Assembly: GCA_947054505.1 (NCBI GenBank)
Contig: CAMRWU010000004.1
Coordinates: forward strand, 1-64,000
DNA length: 64,000 bases
Direction: 5' to 3'
Origin: an uncultured Pseudomonadota bacterium
GTDB taxonomy: Bacteria; Pseudomonadota; Alphaproteobacteria; RF32; CAG-239
Below, piece after piece: positions 51,250 through 59,747 of this stretch (the first letter of the stretch is position 1; the number at the start of each line of letters is the position of its first letter). The translations under genes were made by a program, and so were the position numbers. The notes beneath the pieces are model-generated. The model did no database searches. It worked only from the letters and a program-made list of their open reading frames with translations, and had not been told where the DNA came from.

Positions 51250-51971
51250 TAGAAGTTGGTCTCGCTGACAAAACTGGCGGCGCGCAGGTCGATAAGCTTA
51301 CCATCTTGCAACTGAACTTTGCGATCCATTTTATCGGCCAGTTCAAAGTTATGTGTGGCAATCAGAGCAGAAAGACCTGTTTCTTTCACAATGGAAAGGA
51401 GCTCGGCAAAAACGATTTCCGATGTTTTGGGGTCAAGATTACCGGTTGGTTCATCGGCTAAAAGCAACTTCGGTGTGTTGGCCAAAGCACGGGCAATTGC
51501 CACACGCTGTTGTTCACCGCCGGACATTTCTGCCGGACGATGTTTTAGGCGTTTTTCCAAGCCGAGACGTTTGAGCAACCATTCGGATTTTTCTCTTGCA
51601 AGTTTGGGAGAGATACCTGAAATCAGCTGAGGGAGCATCACGTTTTCCGTTGCATCAAAATCAGCCAGCAGGTTGTGATATTGATAAACAAATCCCAGAT
51701 AATCGCGTCGCAAGATTGTACGCATGGTGTCATTCAATTTGCTACACCTTTGTCCGTCTAAATAGATTTCTCCTTTGGTTGGCTGTTCCAGCAGACCGGC
51801 AATTTGTAGCATTGTTGATTTTCCTGAGCCGGAAGGACCGATGAGGGCGACAATTTCGCCTTTTTCGATATCAAGGTTCACACCGCGCAAAACATCCAGC
51901 GTTTGCGAACCTTGTTTAAAACGACGGTGCAAATTTTTAAGCTCTAATGTCGGAGCTGTTCTTTTATTCAT
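51246..51971 (-). CDS. lolD: Lipoprotein-releasing system ATP-binding protein LolD
   Basis: The start is ATG 51971 (MNKRTAPTLELKNLHRRF), overlapping the lolC-type gene by 8 bp; 241 aa. The ABC ATPase motifs are complete: Walker A GPSGSGKST, Q-loop FVYQYHNLLADF, signature MSGGEQQRVAIARAL and Walker B LLLADEPTGNLD, with the LolD-type switch His in IATHN. It energises release of outer-membrane lipoproteins from the inner membrane to LolA. Several lipoproteins in this window are likely clients. Confidence 0.95.
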   Translation of the reverse strand: MNKRTAPTLELKNLHRRFKQGSQTLDVLRGVNLDIEKGEIVALIGPSGSGKSTMLQIAGLLEQPTKGEIYLDGQRCSKLNDTMRTILRRDYLGFVYQYHNLLADFDATENVMLPQLISGISPKLAREKSEWLLKRLGLEKRLKHRPAEMSGGEQQRVAIARALANTPKLLLADEPTGNLDPKTSEIVFAELLSIVKETGLSALIATHNFELADKMDRKVQLQDGKLIDLRAASFVSETNFY

Positions 51972-53211
51972 AGCGCAAAGCCTCCACCGGATCAAATTTT
52001 GCCGCACGATAAGACGGATACAATGTTGCAAGGAATGATAACAGCAATGATATTGTCGCAACCATAACCACTTCTGTCACGTCAACTTTAGCCGGCAATT
52101 GAGAGAGGAAATAGATTTCGGCAGAGAACAATTCTCTTCCTGACAAACTCTCCAAAAACTGACGAACATTTTCAATATTATAACAGAACAGCAAGCCCAG
52201 AAGCAACCCCAGAGCCGTACCGACCACACCGACAAATGCTCCGTCCATAAAGAACACGCGCATAATCATACCCTTGGTAGCGCCCATAGTGCGCAGGACG
52301 GCGATATCGCGTCCTTTGTCCTTTACCAACATAATCAAAGCCGTGATGATATTGAATGCGGCAACCAAAATAATCAAGGTCAAAATCAGAAACATCACAT
52401 TGCGTTCAACATCAACCGCATTGAAAAAAGCCGCGTTTGATTGGCGCCAATCATAGACATACGCGCCGAGCCCAATGCTTTCTTCGATGGTTTTGCGAGC
52501 GGTTTTTAAGGCATTGTCATCATCAAGGGTGACGTCGATATGGGTAACGGCATCGTTCAACCCCATATATTTTTGCGCCGCTTCTAACGGCATAAAGATA
52601 AAGTTGGAGTCATATTCATACATACCAGCTTCAAAAGTACCGATAACCTGATAGGACTTCATCCGCGGAACCGTGCCGAAAGCAGTAACTTTTCCGTTGG
52701 GGGAGATGAGGGTGATTTTATCCCCTGGAACAACGCCCATCTTGGTCGCCAACCGAATTCCCATAACCACGTTATCATCGTGAAAATCGTTGAGATCAAC
52801 CGTTTGAAATGCCTTTTCCAAAATTGGCTTTTTGACCAAATCTTCGGCAGAAATACCTCTGACCATAGCACCTTCGGCCGCTTTTCCGGCAGAGACCAAA
52901 AGCTGGGTTTCCACTTGTGGAATAACGATTTTGACATTTTCAATATCAGCCAAATCCTGAATGGCTTGTTTGTAATTATTAAAGGGATAACCGAGCGGCG
53001 ACATAATACCGATATGACCGTTGATGCCGAGAATACGGGACAGAAGTTCGTGACGAAAACCGTTCATAACCGACATCACGATAATCAATGTAGCCACACC
53101 GAGAGCAATACCGGTAAAAGCAAAGCCGGTGATTACAGAAATAAAGCCTTCCTTACGTTTTGCCCGCAAATAACGGGAGGCGACAAGCCGTTCAAATTTC
53201 GAAAAAATCAT
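51964..53211 (-). CDS. Lipoprotein-releasing system permease LolC/LolE
   Basis: The start is ATG 53211 (MIFSKFERLVASRYLRAKRK), with GGAG 8 bases upstream; 415 aa. There is one N-terminal membrane helix, a large periplasmic MacB-like domain (about 50-260), and three C-terminal helices with the FtsX-like conserved GMIMRVFFMDGAFVG loop. Only one permease gene is present here, as in lineages that use a single LolF-type homodimer; a second copy elsewhere cannot be excluded. A good promoter lies upstream. Confidence 0.92.
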   Translation of the reverse strand: MIFSKFERLVASRYLRAKRKEGFISVITGFAFTGIALGVATLIIVMSVMNGFRHELLSRILGINGHIGIMSPLGYPFNNYKQAIQDLADIENVKIVIPQVETQLLVSAGKAAEGAMVRGISAEDLVKKPILEKAFQTVDLNDFHDDNVVMGIRLATKMGVVPGDKITLISPNGKVTAFGTVPRMKSYQVIGTFEAGMYEYDSNFIFMPLEAAQKYMGLNDAVTHIDVTLDDDNALKTARKTIEESIGLGAYVYDWRQSNAAFFNAVDVERNVMFLILTLIILVAAFNIITALIMLVKDKGRDIAVLRTMGATKGMIMRVFFMDGAFVGVVGTALGLLLGLLFCYNIENVRQFLESLSGRELFSAEIYFLSQLPAKVDVTEVVMVATISLLLSFLATLYPSYRAAKFDPVEALRYE

Positions 53212-53236
53212 GCATAATTCTCCAATATCTACAGCA

Positions 53237-53265
53237 TTTATATTGTCTTTGAACGTGTTTGACAA
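53237..53265 (-). promoter_or_regulatory. Predicted lolC-lolD promoter
   Basis: On the minus strand TTGTCA (53265-53260), a 17-bp spacer and TATAAA (53242-53237) match the sigma-70 consensus well and lie 26 bp upstream of the chosen lolC start. Confidence 0.65.
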
Positions 53266-53368
53266 CCATTGACACTGTGATGTGCATAAAATAATGCCAT
53301 CGTCCGATATTTCACCGCCGACTAATTAATTATTTTCGCATAAATTATGACATGTCGGCAATACCACA

Positions 53369-53394
53369 CCTGTTGCATTCTATAGGTGATTTTT
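53369..53394. repeat. 26-nt exact direct repeat, left copy
   Basis: CCTGTTGCATTCTATAGGTG followed by ATTTTT is identical to 55385-55410. Homology extends weakly about 14 bases to the left (CGG-AATA). It covers the stop codon of the gene at 53380. CACCT and AGGTG can form a small stem in this copy. Confidence 0.85.
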
Positions 53395-53844
53395 GAATGC
53401 ACGATTATTTTCTTCCGCTAATTGTATTAATTTATGTAAACGATTGCTTTCTTTGTAGGGGATATCAATGTCTCGGGATTTGTTTTCCAAAAACCAAATG
53501 GCAAATCCGTTGGCAGATAATTTGTGTCCGACTTCTTGATGTTCAAGAAATTTTTGCCGTTGAACAGAAGCGAAATACTCCCGAAACGGTGCGTATTTCT
53601 TATCACGAAGCATTCCTCTTTTGATGGCTTCCGCTTTCTTGCTACTGGCGATGGCAGCGTTAACTGTGGTTGTCCGCATATCCTCCCATTCGGCACGACT
53701 TTCAATCAGCATTTCTTTTGCCCAATCGACAAGTTGTTGTTGCAGTTTTTCATCTTGTTGTAGGGCTGGGGATTGCCGAAACAGGCGAGCCAGTTTTCGT
53801 CCGGCTTTAATGGGAATAAAATAGTCTTCATTTTTTAGTGGCAT
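53380..53844 (-). CDS. Uncharacterised basic helical protein
   Basis: The start is ATG 53844 (MPLKNEDYFIPIKAGRKLAR), with AGGA upstream; 154 aa. The sequence is almost wholly helical and charged. It contains WAKEMLIESRAEWEDMRTTT and REYFASVQRQKFLEHQEVGH. No signal peptide or TM segment is seen. Its last codons (KNHL) and stop lie inside the 26-nt direct repeat, which suggests that the repeat has shaped or truncated its end. The function is unknown. It may be phage- or plasmid-derived because the neighbouring gene encodes a muramidase. Confidence 0.68.
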   Translation of the reverse strand: MPLKNEDYFIPIKAGRKLARLFRQSPALQQDEKLQQQLVDWAKEMLIESRAEWEDMRTTTVNAAIASSKKAEAIKRGMLRDKKYAPFREYFASVQRQKFLEHQEVGHKLSANGFAIWFLENKSRDIDIPYKESNRLHKLIQLAEENNRAFKNHL

Positions 53845-54007
53845 ATGAGTTCCTAAAGAGAATAACCTGCTTTTCATATAGGTTTGTTTTTGGAGTGGCG
53901 CAAGTATTCATCTTAAAATAATGAAATATGTTTTCAGAACAACTTTTAATGATTGATTGACTTTATTTTAAGGGTGTTTACTATGTAAAATATGAAAGGA
54001 AACGTTT

Positions 54008-54415
54008 ATGAAAAAATATTGTGTTTTGGTAATGATGTTTATTCTGTCGGCTTGTCACTATAATAAAGAATTTAAAAATCCTATTTTCAATCAACCTTTA
54101 AGACCATTAAGCAGAGGAGGCGGCTATGCTTATCTGACGCCAACATCTATTGATTTTAGAACGCCTTTAGATAAAAATAAAATTGCAGCTCAAGCAAAAT
54201 GCGACCTTATTGAGAACCAAGAAGATCGCATTACCTTAAAATGTATGGTAGATAGTTGGAGCGATAAAATAACAAAATGGTATTTTACCTACGCCATAGG
54301 TGAGTTATTATTGGATAACTGTTTAATCATTTGGGAATATAGTTATGACAGCCCAGATTCTCCATACAAAAACCAATCGACTTATTGTGTCACGCCCCAG
54401 CCCAATAACAGTTAG
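54008..54415 (+). CDS. Small lipoprotein facing the muramidase gene
   Basis: This 135-aa protein has lipobox LSAC (Cys16), so it should be anchored in the envelope with its body in the periplasm. AAAGGA precedes the ATG. The mature part has a GGGYAYLTPTSIDFRTPL segment, a Cys pair (AKCDLI and LKCMV), an aromatic WYFTYAIGELLLDNC stretch, and a last Cys near the C-terminus. It overlaps the convergent muramidase gene by 4 bp at the stops. Protection of the host wall from that enzyme is one possible role, but it is an inference from position and compartment only. Confidence 0.72.
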   Translation: MKKYCVLVMMFILSACHYNKEFKNPIFNQPLRPLSRGGGYAYLTPTSIDFRTPLDKNKIAAQAKCDLIENQEDRITLKCMVDSWSDKITKWYFTYAIGELLLDNCLIIWEYSYDSPDSPYKNQSTYCVTPQPNNS

Positions 54416-55179
54416 AATCTGATTAAGCGCGCCATTCTTTCCGCCCCATCATTCCGTTCTTGCCCCACGTCTTTGCGGTGGATGTTAGCCACAATGCCGT
54501 TCTCTCCCTCCACATCTTGATTGGCGATGGCCTGATATAAGTTGGGCCAATTTTTTCTGTTAAGCCCTCCTTTAACATTATATTGAATGTCCAGTAACAC
54601 TTCTTTTAAGGGATTGGGAAAACGGTCAAAATCCGCAAATTCTTTTCGAACATGCGATAAATCGTTTTTTATATGGTTTTGCGCCATACGATATGCTTCC
54701 TCGTCAGATATTCTTAAATTTGTATCATTGGCAAAGCTTTCTGCAAATTTATTACGGTTTTTATAATTGCCGAACATATCTCTTTCCATACTCATTTGTT
54801 GTAGCTTGTCATAAGCCGCTGTTTTTTGAGTCTCTGTTGCTGGAACTCCATCTGCCATAAAATTGACATTCATAAAATCGTTATAATTATTAACATTAGC
54901 ACCGCCGCCGACTGTGATATATCCCTTAGTGTCTAAATAAGGGTGTCGCATAACTTTTTCAAATCTTTGAACATTCTGCCATGACTTAGCCTGTAGATCC
55001 TCATCGGAAATATAGTTGGGATTGGCTTGTGTGTTACTGTTTTGAGGCATAACATTTTCAATGTTAGAACCAATGTTTGATTGACCGAAACCATAATTAT
55101 TGTCGGCATTTGTTCCCCAAAAATTGGTGGCGTGTTGCGGATAATCTTTGGTAATCCCCTGATTTTTGTACTCATCCAT
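54412..55179 (-). CDS. Phage-type muramidase (T4 lysozyme/pesticin-like), frameshifted start
   Basis: The intact frame gives 255 aa from ATG 55179, but the reading frame is open further upstream to 55290 with protein-like sequence, so the true protein is probably longer. An Asn/Gln-rich N-terminal stretch (residues 1-75) precedes a lysozyme-like domain: RHPYLDTKGYITVGGG near residue 78, a helical middle (LRISDEEAYRMAQNHI), DIQYNVKGGLNRKNWPNLYQ near residue 195, and VGQERNDGAERMARL at the end. These are the landmarks of T4-lysozyme/pesticin-type muramidases. The likely catalytic Glu of the family is replaced by Asp or lies at a shifted position (DTKGY), so activity is uncertain. No signal peptide is visible. 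Confidence 0.7.
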   Translation of the reverse strand: MDEYKNQGITKDYPQHATNFWGTNADNNYGFGQSNIGSNIENVMPQNSNTQANPNYISDEDLQAKSWQNVQRFEKVMRHPYLDTKGYITVGGGANVNNYNDFMNVNFMADGVPATETQKTAAYDKLQQMSMERDMFGNYKNRNKFAESFANDTNLRISDEEAYRMAQNHIKNDLSHVRKEFADFDRFPNPLKEVLLDIQYNVKGGLNRKNWPNLYQAIANQDVEGENGIVANIHRKDVGQERNDGAERMARLIRF

Positions 55180-55288
55180 CAGTTTTTGTTCCCGATTAAC
55201 GCGTGCATTTTGATATTCAAGCTCATCACGCAGTGAAAAGTCCTTATGGTCTACGCCATAACTGTCAACTTCATCTTCATCTGTACAT
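55180..55288 (-). pseudogene. Frameshifted 5' end of the muramidase gene
   Basis: An AAAGGAG box stands 9 bases before ATG 55288, but that frame stops after three codons (ATG TAC AGA TGA). The adjacent frame runs open from 55290 through TDEDEV...FSLRDELEYQNARVNREQKL into the muramidase, with no ATG, GTG or TTG before 55179. Removing one base after the ATG would restore a perfect start. Confidence 0.65.
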
Positions 55289-55384
55289 GTTTATTTTCTC
55301 CTTTTCTTGTTAAAGTTTGTTTTGAGCTATATCCTTTAACAGAAAAGGAAAAGTATTACTATCCCGCATAGACGGTAATAACCC

Positions 55385-55410
55385 CCTGTTGCATTCTATA
55401 GGTGATTTTT
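55385..55410. repeat. 26-nt exact direct repeat, right copy
   Basis: This copy is identical to 53369-53394. The two copies bracket about 2.0 kb holding the basic helical protein, the lipoprotein and the muramidase genes. Confidence 0.85.
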
Positions 55411-55423
55411 CTTTGTTATGAAC

Positions 55424-55455
55424 ATAAAAAAAAGCCGCTTTTTCAAGCGGCTTTT
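55424..55455 (-). terminator. Terminator of the transporter gene
   Basis: On the minus strand AAGCCGCTT pairs with AAGCGGCTT (loop GAAA), followed by eight T residues. It is 17 bp past the stop at 55472. Confidence 0.9.
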
Positions 55456-55471
55456 CGTAAAAGATGAGGCA

Positions 55472-56830
55472 TTACATACCGACAACAAAATACTCAAGAT
55501 AGAGATAACCTGTTGCCATAGCGACCGTCAACAACATGATTGGAATAGACCATTTCATAAAGCCTAGGAAGCTGATTGGGGCACCATGACGTGTTGCCAT
55601 ACCCGCAACAATCACATTGGCTGAAGCACCGATAAGAGTTGCGTTACCGCCAAAACATGCGCCGAGAGACAATGCCCACCAAACAGGCATCATTGCTTCA
55701 CGTCCGCCCATTGAGGCTTCCATTGATTTAATCATCGGAATCATTGTTGCCACAAACGGAATATTGTCAATCGCACCGGATACAATGGCCGATACCCAAA
55801 TAATCAACAGGCTGGCTTTTTGGATACTGCCTTCCGTGATGTCGATAAACTTTTGTCCGAGCATAGATAAGATGCCAGTGACTTCCAAGCCGTAAACGAT
55901 AACAAACAAGCCCGCAAAGAAAAAGATTGTTGTCCAGTCGACCAAATCAAATGCTTTTTCAATTTTATTGTCACGTTCCTCATGGCCATCACCCCAAGTA
56001 TAAAGCAACATCAGGAGTGAGCCGCCGAAAATGGCGATGGTACCGTTGGCAATATGCAGATGTTCAGCCAAGATGAAGCCGATAATCACCATTCCCAAAA
56101 CGCTCAAAGATTTAATCAGCAAGCCTTTATCTTGAATTGCGGCTTTTTCATCCAAAGACATAACTTTATTGCGGCGAGCTTTGGTTGAAACCAAACGACG
56201 CCCCCAGAAAAAGTCAAAGATAGCAATTAAAGCAATCATACACAACGTTACAATCGGTGTCAGCTCATACATAAAGTCTGTAAAAGACAGATTTAAGGCC
56301 GAACCGATTAAGATGTTCGGGGGGTCACCGATAAGGGTTGCCGTACCACCAATGTTGGATGCAAAAATCTCAACCAACAAATAGGGAAGGGACGGAATTC
56401 CGAGCTTTTTGGTAATTTGAAATGTTACCGGCACTATCAACAAAACAGTGGTAACATTGTCCAAAAACGCTGAAAAGACAGCCGTTACAACCGCCAGAAC
56501 GATAAGAATACCGCGCGGACTGGCGTTCACTTTTTTAGCCGCCCAAATAGCAACGTATTGGAAAATTCCGGTTTTTTCGGAAATGCCGACAATCATCATC
56601 ATACCGATGAGCAACGCCAAGGTATTAAAGTCAATACCTTTAATGGCAGTGCTTTGAGTTAAAATTCCTGCAAAAATCATAACTGAAGCCGCCAACAAAG
56701 CAACAACGGCTCTGTTCAGCTTTTCCGTAAACAAAATAACGTATGCTAAAATTACGATAGATGCGGCGACGATTTTCGCGTCAATTCCCCAAACAAGCTG
56801 GGGGACTAGGGATAAATCTGCACCATGCAT
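55472..56830 (-). CDS. ArsB/NhaD-family (IT superfamily) ion transporter
   Basis: This 452-aa protein has about eleven membrane segments. Two family-typical re-entrant motifs occur: FSAFLDNVTTVLLIVPVTF (first half) and GAIDNIPFVATMIPMIKS (second half). Each is followed by NIGGTATLIGDPPNILIGS- or GGNATLIGASANVIVAG-type loops, a duplicated topology. Relatives include NhaD Na+/H+ antiporters and P-protein/ArsB transporters; the DNIPF and GDPPN motifs fit NhaD best. Substrate cannot be fixed, though Na+/H+ exchange is the first hypothesis. It is monocistronic with its own terminator. Confidence 0.85.
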   Translation of the reverse strand: MHGADLSLVPQLVWGIDAKIVAASIVILAYVILFTEKLNRAVVALLAASVMIFAGILTQSTAIKGIDFNTLALLIGMMMIVGISEKTGIFQYVAIWAAKKVNASPRGILIVLAVVTAVFSAFLDNVTTVLLIVPVTFQITKKLGIPSLPYLLVEIFASNIGGTATLIGDPPNILIGSALNLSFTDFMYELTPIVTLCMIALIAIFDFFWGRRLVSTKARRNKVMSLDEKAAIQDKGLLIKSLSVLGMVIIGFILAEHLHIANGTIAIFGGSLLMLLYTWGDGHEERDNKIEKAFDLVDWTTIFFFAGLFVIVYGLEVTGILSMLGQKFIDITEGSIQKASLLIIWVSAIVSGAIDNIPFVATMIPMIKSMEASMGGREAMMPVWWALSLGACFGGNATLIGASANVIVAGMATRHGAPISFLGFMKWSIPIMLLTVAMATGYLYLEYFVVGM

Positions 56831-56910
56831 TTTATTTGTTCCTTATATAAATTAAATAACATTAACCTATATATAAGCAAACATCCTAAAAATACCTTAA
56901 TAAACAGCCA

Positions 56911-57645
56911 TTAATGACTTGAATGTCTCATCAAGCGGTTGATTGCGCCGTAAAGCGTATTTATTTCCTGTTCTGTCATTTGGTTGCGGGTAAAAATATT
57001 ACGCAGGTTGATAACCATTTTGTCGCGTTTTTCATCTTCCTTAAAATTGCCGCAATCATCAAGCTTGTTTTCGAGGTAAGTGCAGAATTGCAGAACTTTT
57101 TCTTTATCGGCCAAATCAGAATGGTTTATGACAAATTGTTCATCAGGAGCTTCAATTTGCAGTTTATGAAATTCATATCCGGCCAAAAGAACTGCTTGTG
57201 ATAAATTAAGAGAACAATGACGGGGATTAAGCGGAATGTTGATAACCGCGTCAGACAGGCAAACATCTTGATTATTCAGTCCGGTTCGTTCTGGTCCGAA
57301 CAAAATTCCGCCTTTGACGCCGGTTGCAATTTTCTCGTCAAGAATTTCCGCTGCTCGGTTGGCGTTTAAAACCGGCTTGACCTGATCACGGTGACGAGAT
57401 GTTGTTGCCAATACATAATTCAAATCGGCAATGGCTTGTTCTGTTGTGTCAAAAACTTCAGCATTATAAAGGATTTCTTCGGCATTGGAAGAGGCTGAAA
57501 TTGCTTTGGCAGAAAGGTGGTCTTCTCTGGGATGAACAAGGCGCAGGTGATAAAGGCCGCAATTCATCATCGCTCTGGCCGCCATACCGACATTTTCTGC
57601 CAGTTGAGGTTCAACCAGAATGATATAGGGTTGTTTTTCGTACAT
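56911..57645 (-). CDS. trmJ: tRNA (cytidine/uridine-2'-O) methyltransferase TrmJ-like
   Basis: This 244-aa SPOUT methyltransferase begins YIILVEPQLAENVGMAARAM. The knot signatures are GGILFGPERTGLNNQDV (about residue 134) and INIPLNPRHCSLNLSQAVLL. The C-terminal helical extension is typical of TrmJ, which methylates the 2'-O of position 32 in tRNA anticodon loops. Its ATG overlaps the stop of the preceding gene (TAATG), so it is the third gene of an operon with two secreted proteins. Confidence 0.93.
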   Translation of the reverse strand: MYEKQPYIILVEPQLAENVGMAARAMMNCGLYHLRLVHPREDHLSAKAISASSNAEEILYNAEVFDTTEQAIADLNYVLATTSRHRDQVKPVLNANRAAEILDEKIATGVKGGILFGPERTGLNNQDVCLSDAVINIPLNPRHCSLNLSQAVLLAGYEFHKLQIEAPDEQFVINHSDLADKEKVLQFCTYLENKLDDCGNFKEDEKRDKMVINLRNIFTRNQMTEQEINTLYGAINRLMRHSSH

Positions 57646-58046
57646 TATTTTGCTTCAGTTTTAGGTTCTGTGGTTGCCGGTTCTACAATGCTTGGGTCGG
57701 TAACGTAGGTTTCTGTAAAATATTTTTTCAGAGCGTTTTTGTCTTTAACATTAATGTTTTTTTCTTGATAACGAACTTGCTCTCCAGCCGGTGCAAAGCG
57801 ATTCTTTTGACGGATTTTATTCTTTTCGATTTGTTCAGAGGCCTTCAAAATTCGTTTCATCTGCTGTGGCTCTCTTGTATTTACCAATGTGTCGATATTT
57901 TGGTTTATGTTTTGTTGAGCTTGGGTTTTCTGCGCTTCCGTAATTTTAGACGGAGGAGGAAGCTCATCGGCTGTCGTGTCTTGGGCATAAACAGGCAACG
58001 CCATTAACATAGATAATGCAAATGCGCAGGAGTGTATTTTAACCAT
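57645..58046 (-). CDS. Small exported protein, unknown function
   Basis: This 133-aa protein has a signal peptide ending near PVYAQDTT (residue 22). The mature part is helical, rich in Gln/Asn/Lys, and ends in a Thr/Pro/Glu-rich tail. No family is recognised. It lies 14 bp after the other exported protein and overlaps trmJ by one base, so the three genes are probably translated from one mRNA. A periplasmic role is inferred from the leader only. Confidence 0.75.
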   Translation of the reverse strand: MVKIHSCAFALSMLMALPVYAQDTTADELPPPSKITEAQKTQAQQNINQNIDTLVNTREPQQMKRILKASEQIEKNKIRQKNRFAPAGEQVRYQEKNINVKDKNALKKYFTETYVTDPSIVEPATTEPKTEAK

Positions 58047-58060
58047 GGTTTTTCCTTGTT

Positions 58061-58894
58061 TTAGTCAATTGACAAAAGGTCTATACTGTTAAACAGCAGG
58101 TTTTCGACATCCAGACCGGAAGCTTCTTCAAATGAGTCCAAAAAGCCGGCAAATACCGTATCAAACGGATTGTTTCCGTGACCGATGCTGTTGTATGCCG
58201 CTCTGAGTTGGCGAGCATAATTTTGTGGAAGATCTCTGATGTTTTGATCGTAGCTTTCCGGAATTTTGTATCCCAAATTACGCAGGTGTTGGGTCAAAAC
58301 AATCATGTTGTGACGATTAACTTCCGGTGCAATCATTTCTTGTCCGTAATTTTCACCAAACGTTGTCGCTTCGCCAATGTAGTTCAACTTACCATGCTGT
58401 CCGCTTCCGCGCCATGTTTTGATGCCGCTTCTGTCGCGTGCGCGAGCCCACGGATCAACAGGAAGAATATCGCTGTTGGCATAAGCCGGAGCTTTTGTCA
58501 GATCAGTGCTGGCTACATTATCTCCCATATAACCGTCATTAGGTGTCAGGTTAATATCACCGCTTCTTGTTGCATTTGCGGCAGAAGCGCGTGTGGCAAC
58601 GGATGTTTCATTGCCCATAATATTGTCAGCGGCTTGATTTTGTGCTTCCAGAACTTGCGGTGTTGCCATATTCGCCGCTCGTTGACTTTGCAATCTGGCT
58701 GAAGCACGTTGAATTTGCGCTTCTCTGACTTGACGAGCCTGTTCAGCCTGAGCCTGCCCCAAAGCCTGAATTTTTGATGTCGGAGCTGGTTGCGGGCTGT
58801 TTTTTTTCCAAGGGTTGGCCGCAAGTTGTGCCTGAGCAGATAAAGCAAAAGCAATGCAGCTAATTCCGGCTAATAAAGGTGCTATTTTTAACAT
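58061..58894 (-). CDS. Exported Ala/Gln-rich protein, unknown function
   Basis: The start is ATG 58894, with GGGAGG 6 bases upstream; 277 aa. A signal peptide ends near LSAQAQLA (residue 22). Residues 25-110 are Ala/Gln/Arg-rich and probably helical or disordered. The C-terminal 130 residues form a more ordered domain (DPWARARDRSGIKTWRGSGQ, then NRHNMIVLTQHLRNLGYKI and NYARQLRAAYNSIG). No known motif is found. It leads the operon with the small exported protein and trmJ. It is likely periplasmic or envelope-associated. Confidence 0.78.
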   Translation of the reverse strand: MLKIAPLLAGISCIAFALSAQAQLAANPWKKNSPQPAPTSKIQALGQAQAEQARQVREAQIQRASARLQSQRAANMATPQVLEAQNQAADNIMGNETSVATRASAANATRSGDINLTPNDGYMGDNVASTDLTKAPAYANSDILPVDPWARARDRSGIKTWRGSGQHGKLNYIGEATTFGENYGQEMIAPEVNRHNMIVLTQHLRNLGYKIPESYDQNIRDLPQNYARQLRAAYNSIGHGNNPFDTVFAGFLDSFEEASGLDVENLLFNSIDLLSID

Positions 58895-58993
58895 GACAGT
58901 CCTCCCGCGTAACATTCCGCTATTATTATAATACTATATATTATAGAAAAATAATAGTTACAAAATTGTTATATTTTTCAAAAAAATATTCGA

Positions 58994-59662
58994 TTAGTTC
59001 TTTTTTTGTGTCTTGGCTTTCAGTGAATTGATTTCTTTCTGCAAAAGCTCCAGCTGACACTCAATAGGATCCTTGTCGGTAGGGCAATAGCCGTAAGCCA
59101 TAAATCCGGCGGGTTCTTTGCGAGAATGCTGAACCGAATGAGCCGGAACGCCGACAACGGTTTGGTTGGCTTCCACATCTTTTAATACAACAGCGTTAGC
59201 ACCGACTTTAACATTATTGCCAATTTCAATCGGGCCTAAAATTTGAGCTCCGGCGCCGACAACAACATCATTGCCGAGGGTAGGGTGGCGTTTGTTGGTG
59301 TTTTTCCCTTTTTTGCTAAAAACGGTTGTTCCGCCAAGAGTAACGCCGTGATAAAGGGTAACATTGTCACCGACAACGGTGGTTTCTCCGATAACGACCC
59401 CCATCCCGTGGTCAATAAAGAAGCCTTGTCCGATTTTTGCCCCAGGGTGAATTTCCACACCGGTAAAAAAACGGGAGATTTGTGACAGCACGCGAGCGGT
59501 TAATTTAAAATTTCGCCGCCACAAAGCATTGGCAAAGCGATAAATAATAATGGCGTGAAGACCTGCTGAGCAAAGCAGAGCTTCAGTTCTGCTCTTGGTT
59601 GCAGGGTCTCTGGCGATAACGGCATCAATGTCGTTAAGAATCATCTTGAATTTTGTTTTCAT
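58994..59662 (-). CDS. cysE: Serine O-acetyltransferase
   Basis: This 222-aa enzyme makes O-acetylserine for cysteine synthesis. The C-terminal left-handed beta-helix has the CysE-type hexapeptide series: [20 protein letters not shown], then [20 protein letters not shown] and [20 protein letters not shown]. The catalytic His is in the DHGMG segment. The C-terminus is longer than the minimal enzyme and ends in Lys-rich sequence. It is monocistronic and divergent from the alpha/beta hydrolase gene. Confidence 0.95.
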   Translation of the reverse strand: MKTKFKMILNDIDAVIARDPATKSRTEALLCSAGLHAIIIYRFANALWRRNFKLTARVLSQISRFFTGVEIHPGAKIGQGFFIDHGMGVVIGETTVVGDNVTLYHGVTLGGTTVFSKKGKNTNKRHPTLGNDVVVGAGAQILGPIEIGNNVKVGANAVVLKDVEANQTVVGVPAHSVQHSRKEPAGFMAYGYCPTDKDPIECQLELLQKEINSLKAKTQKKN

Positions 59663-59747
59663 TTTGTGCTACATTCCTGAAAATGTTAATAATTTATCAG
59701 TATTTAATTTATATAATACTTAAAAATTCTAATTTTAGGTTAAGGTA

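Noticed and set aside
53369-55410. The 26-nt repeats as a CRISPR remnant
   Set aside because: Only two copies 2 kb apart, with no array spacing and no cas genes.
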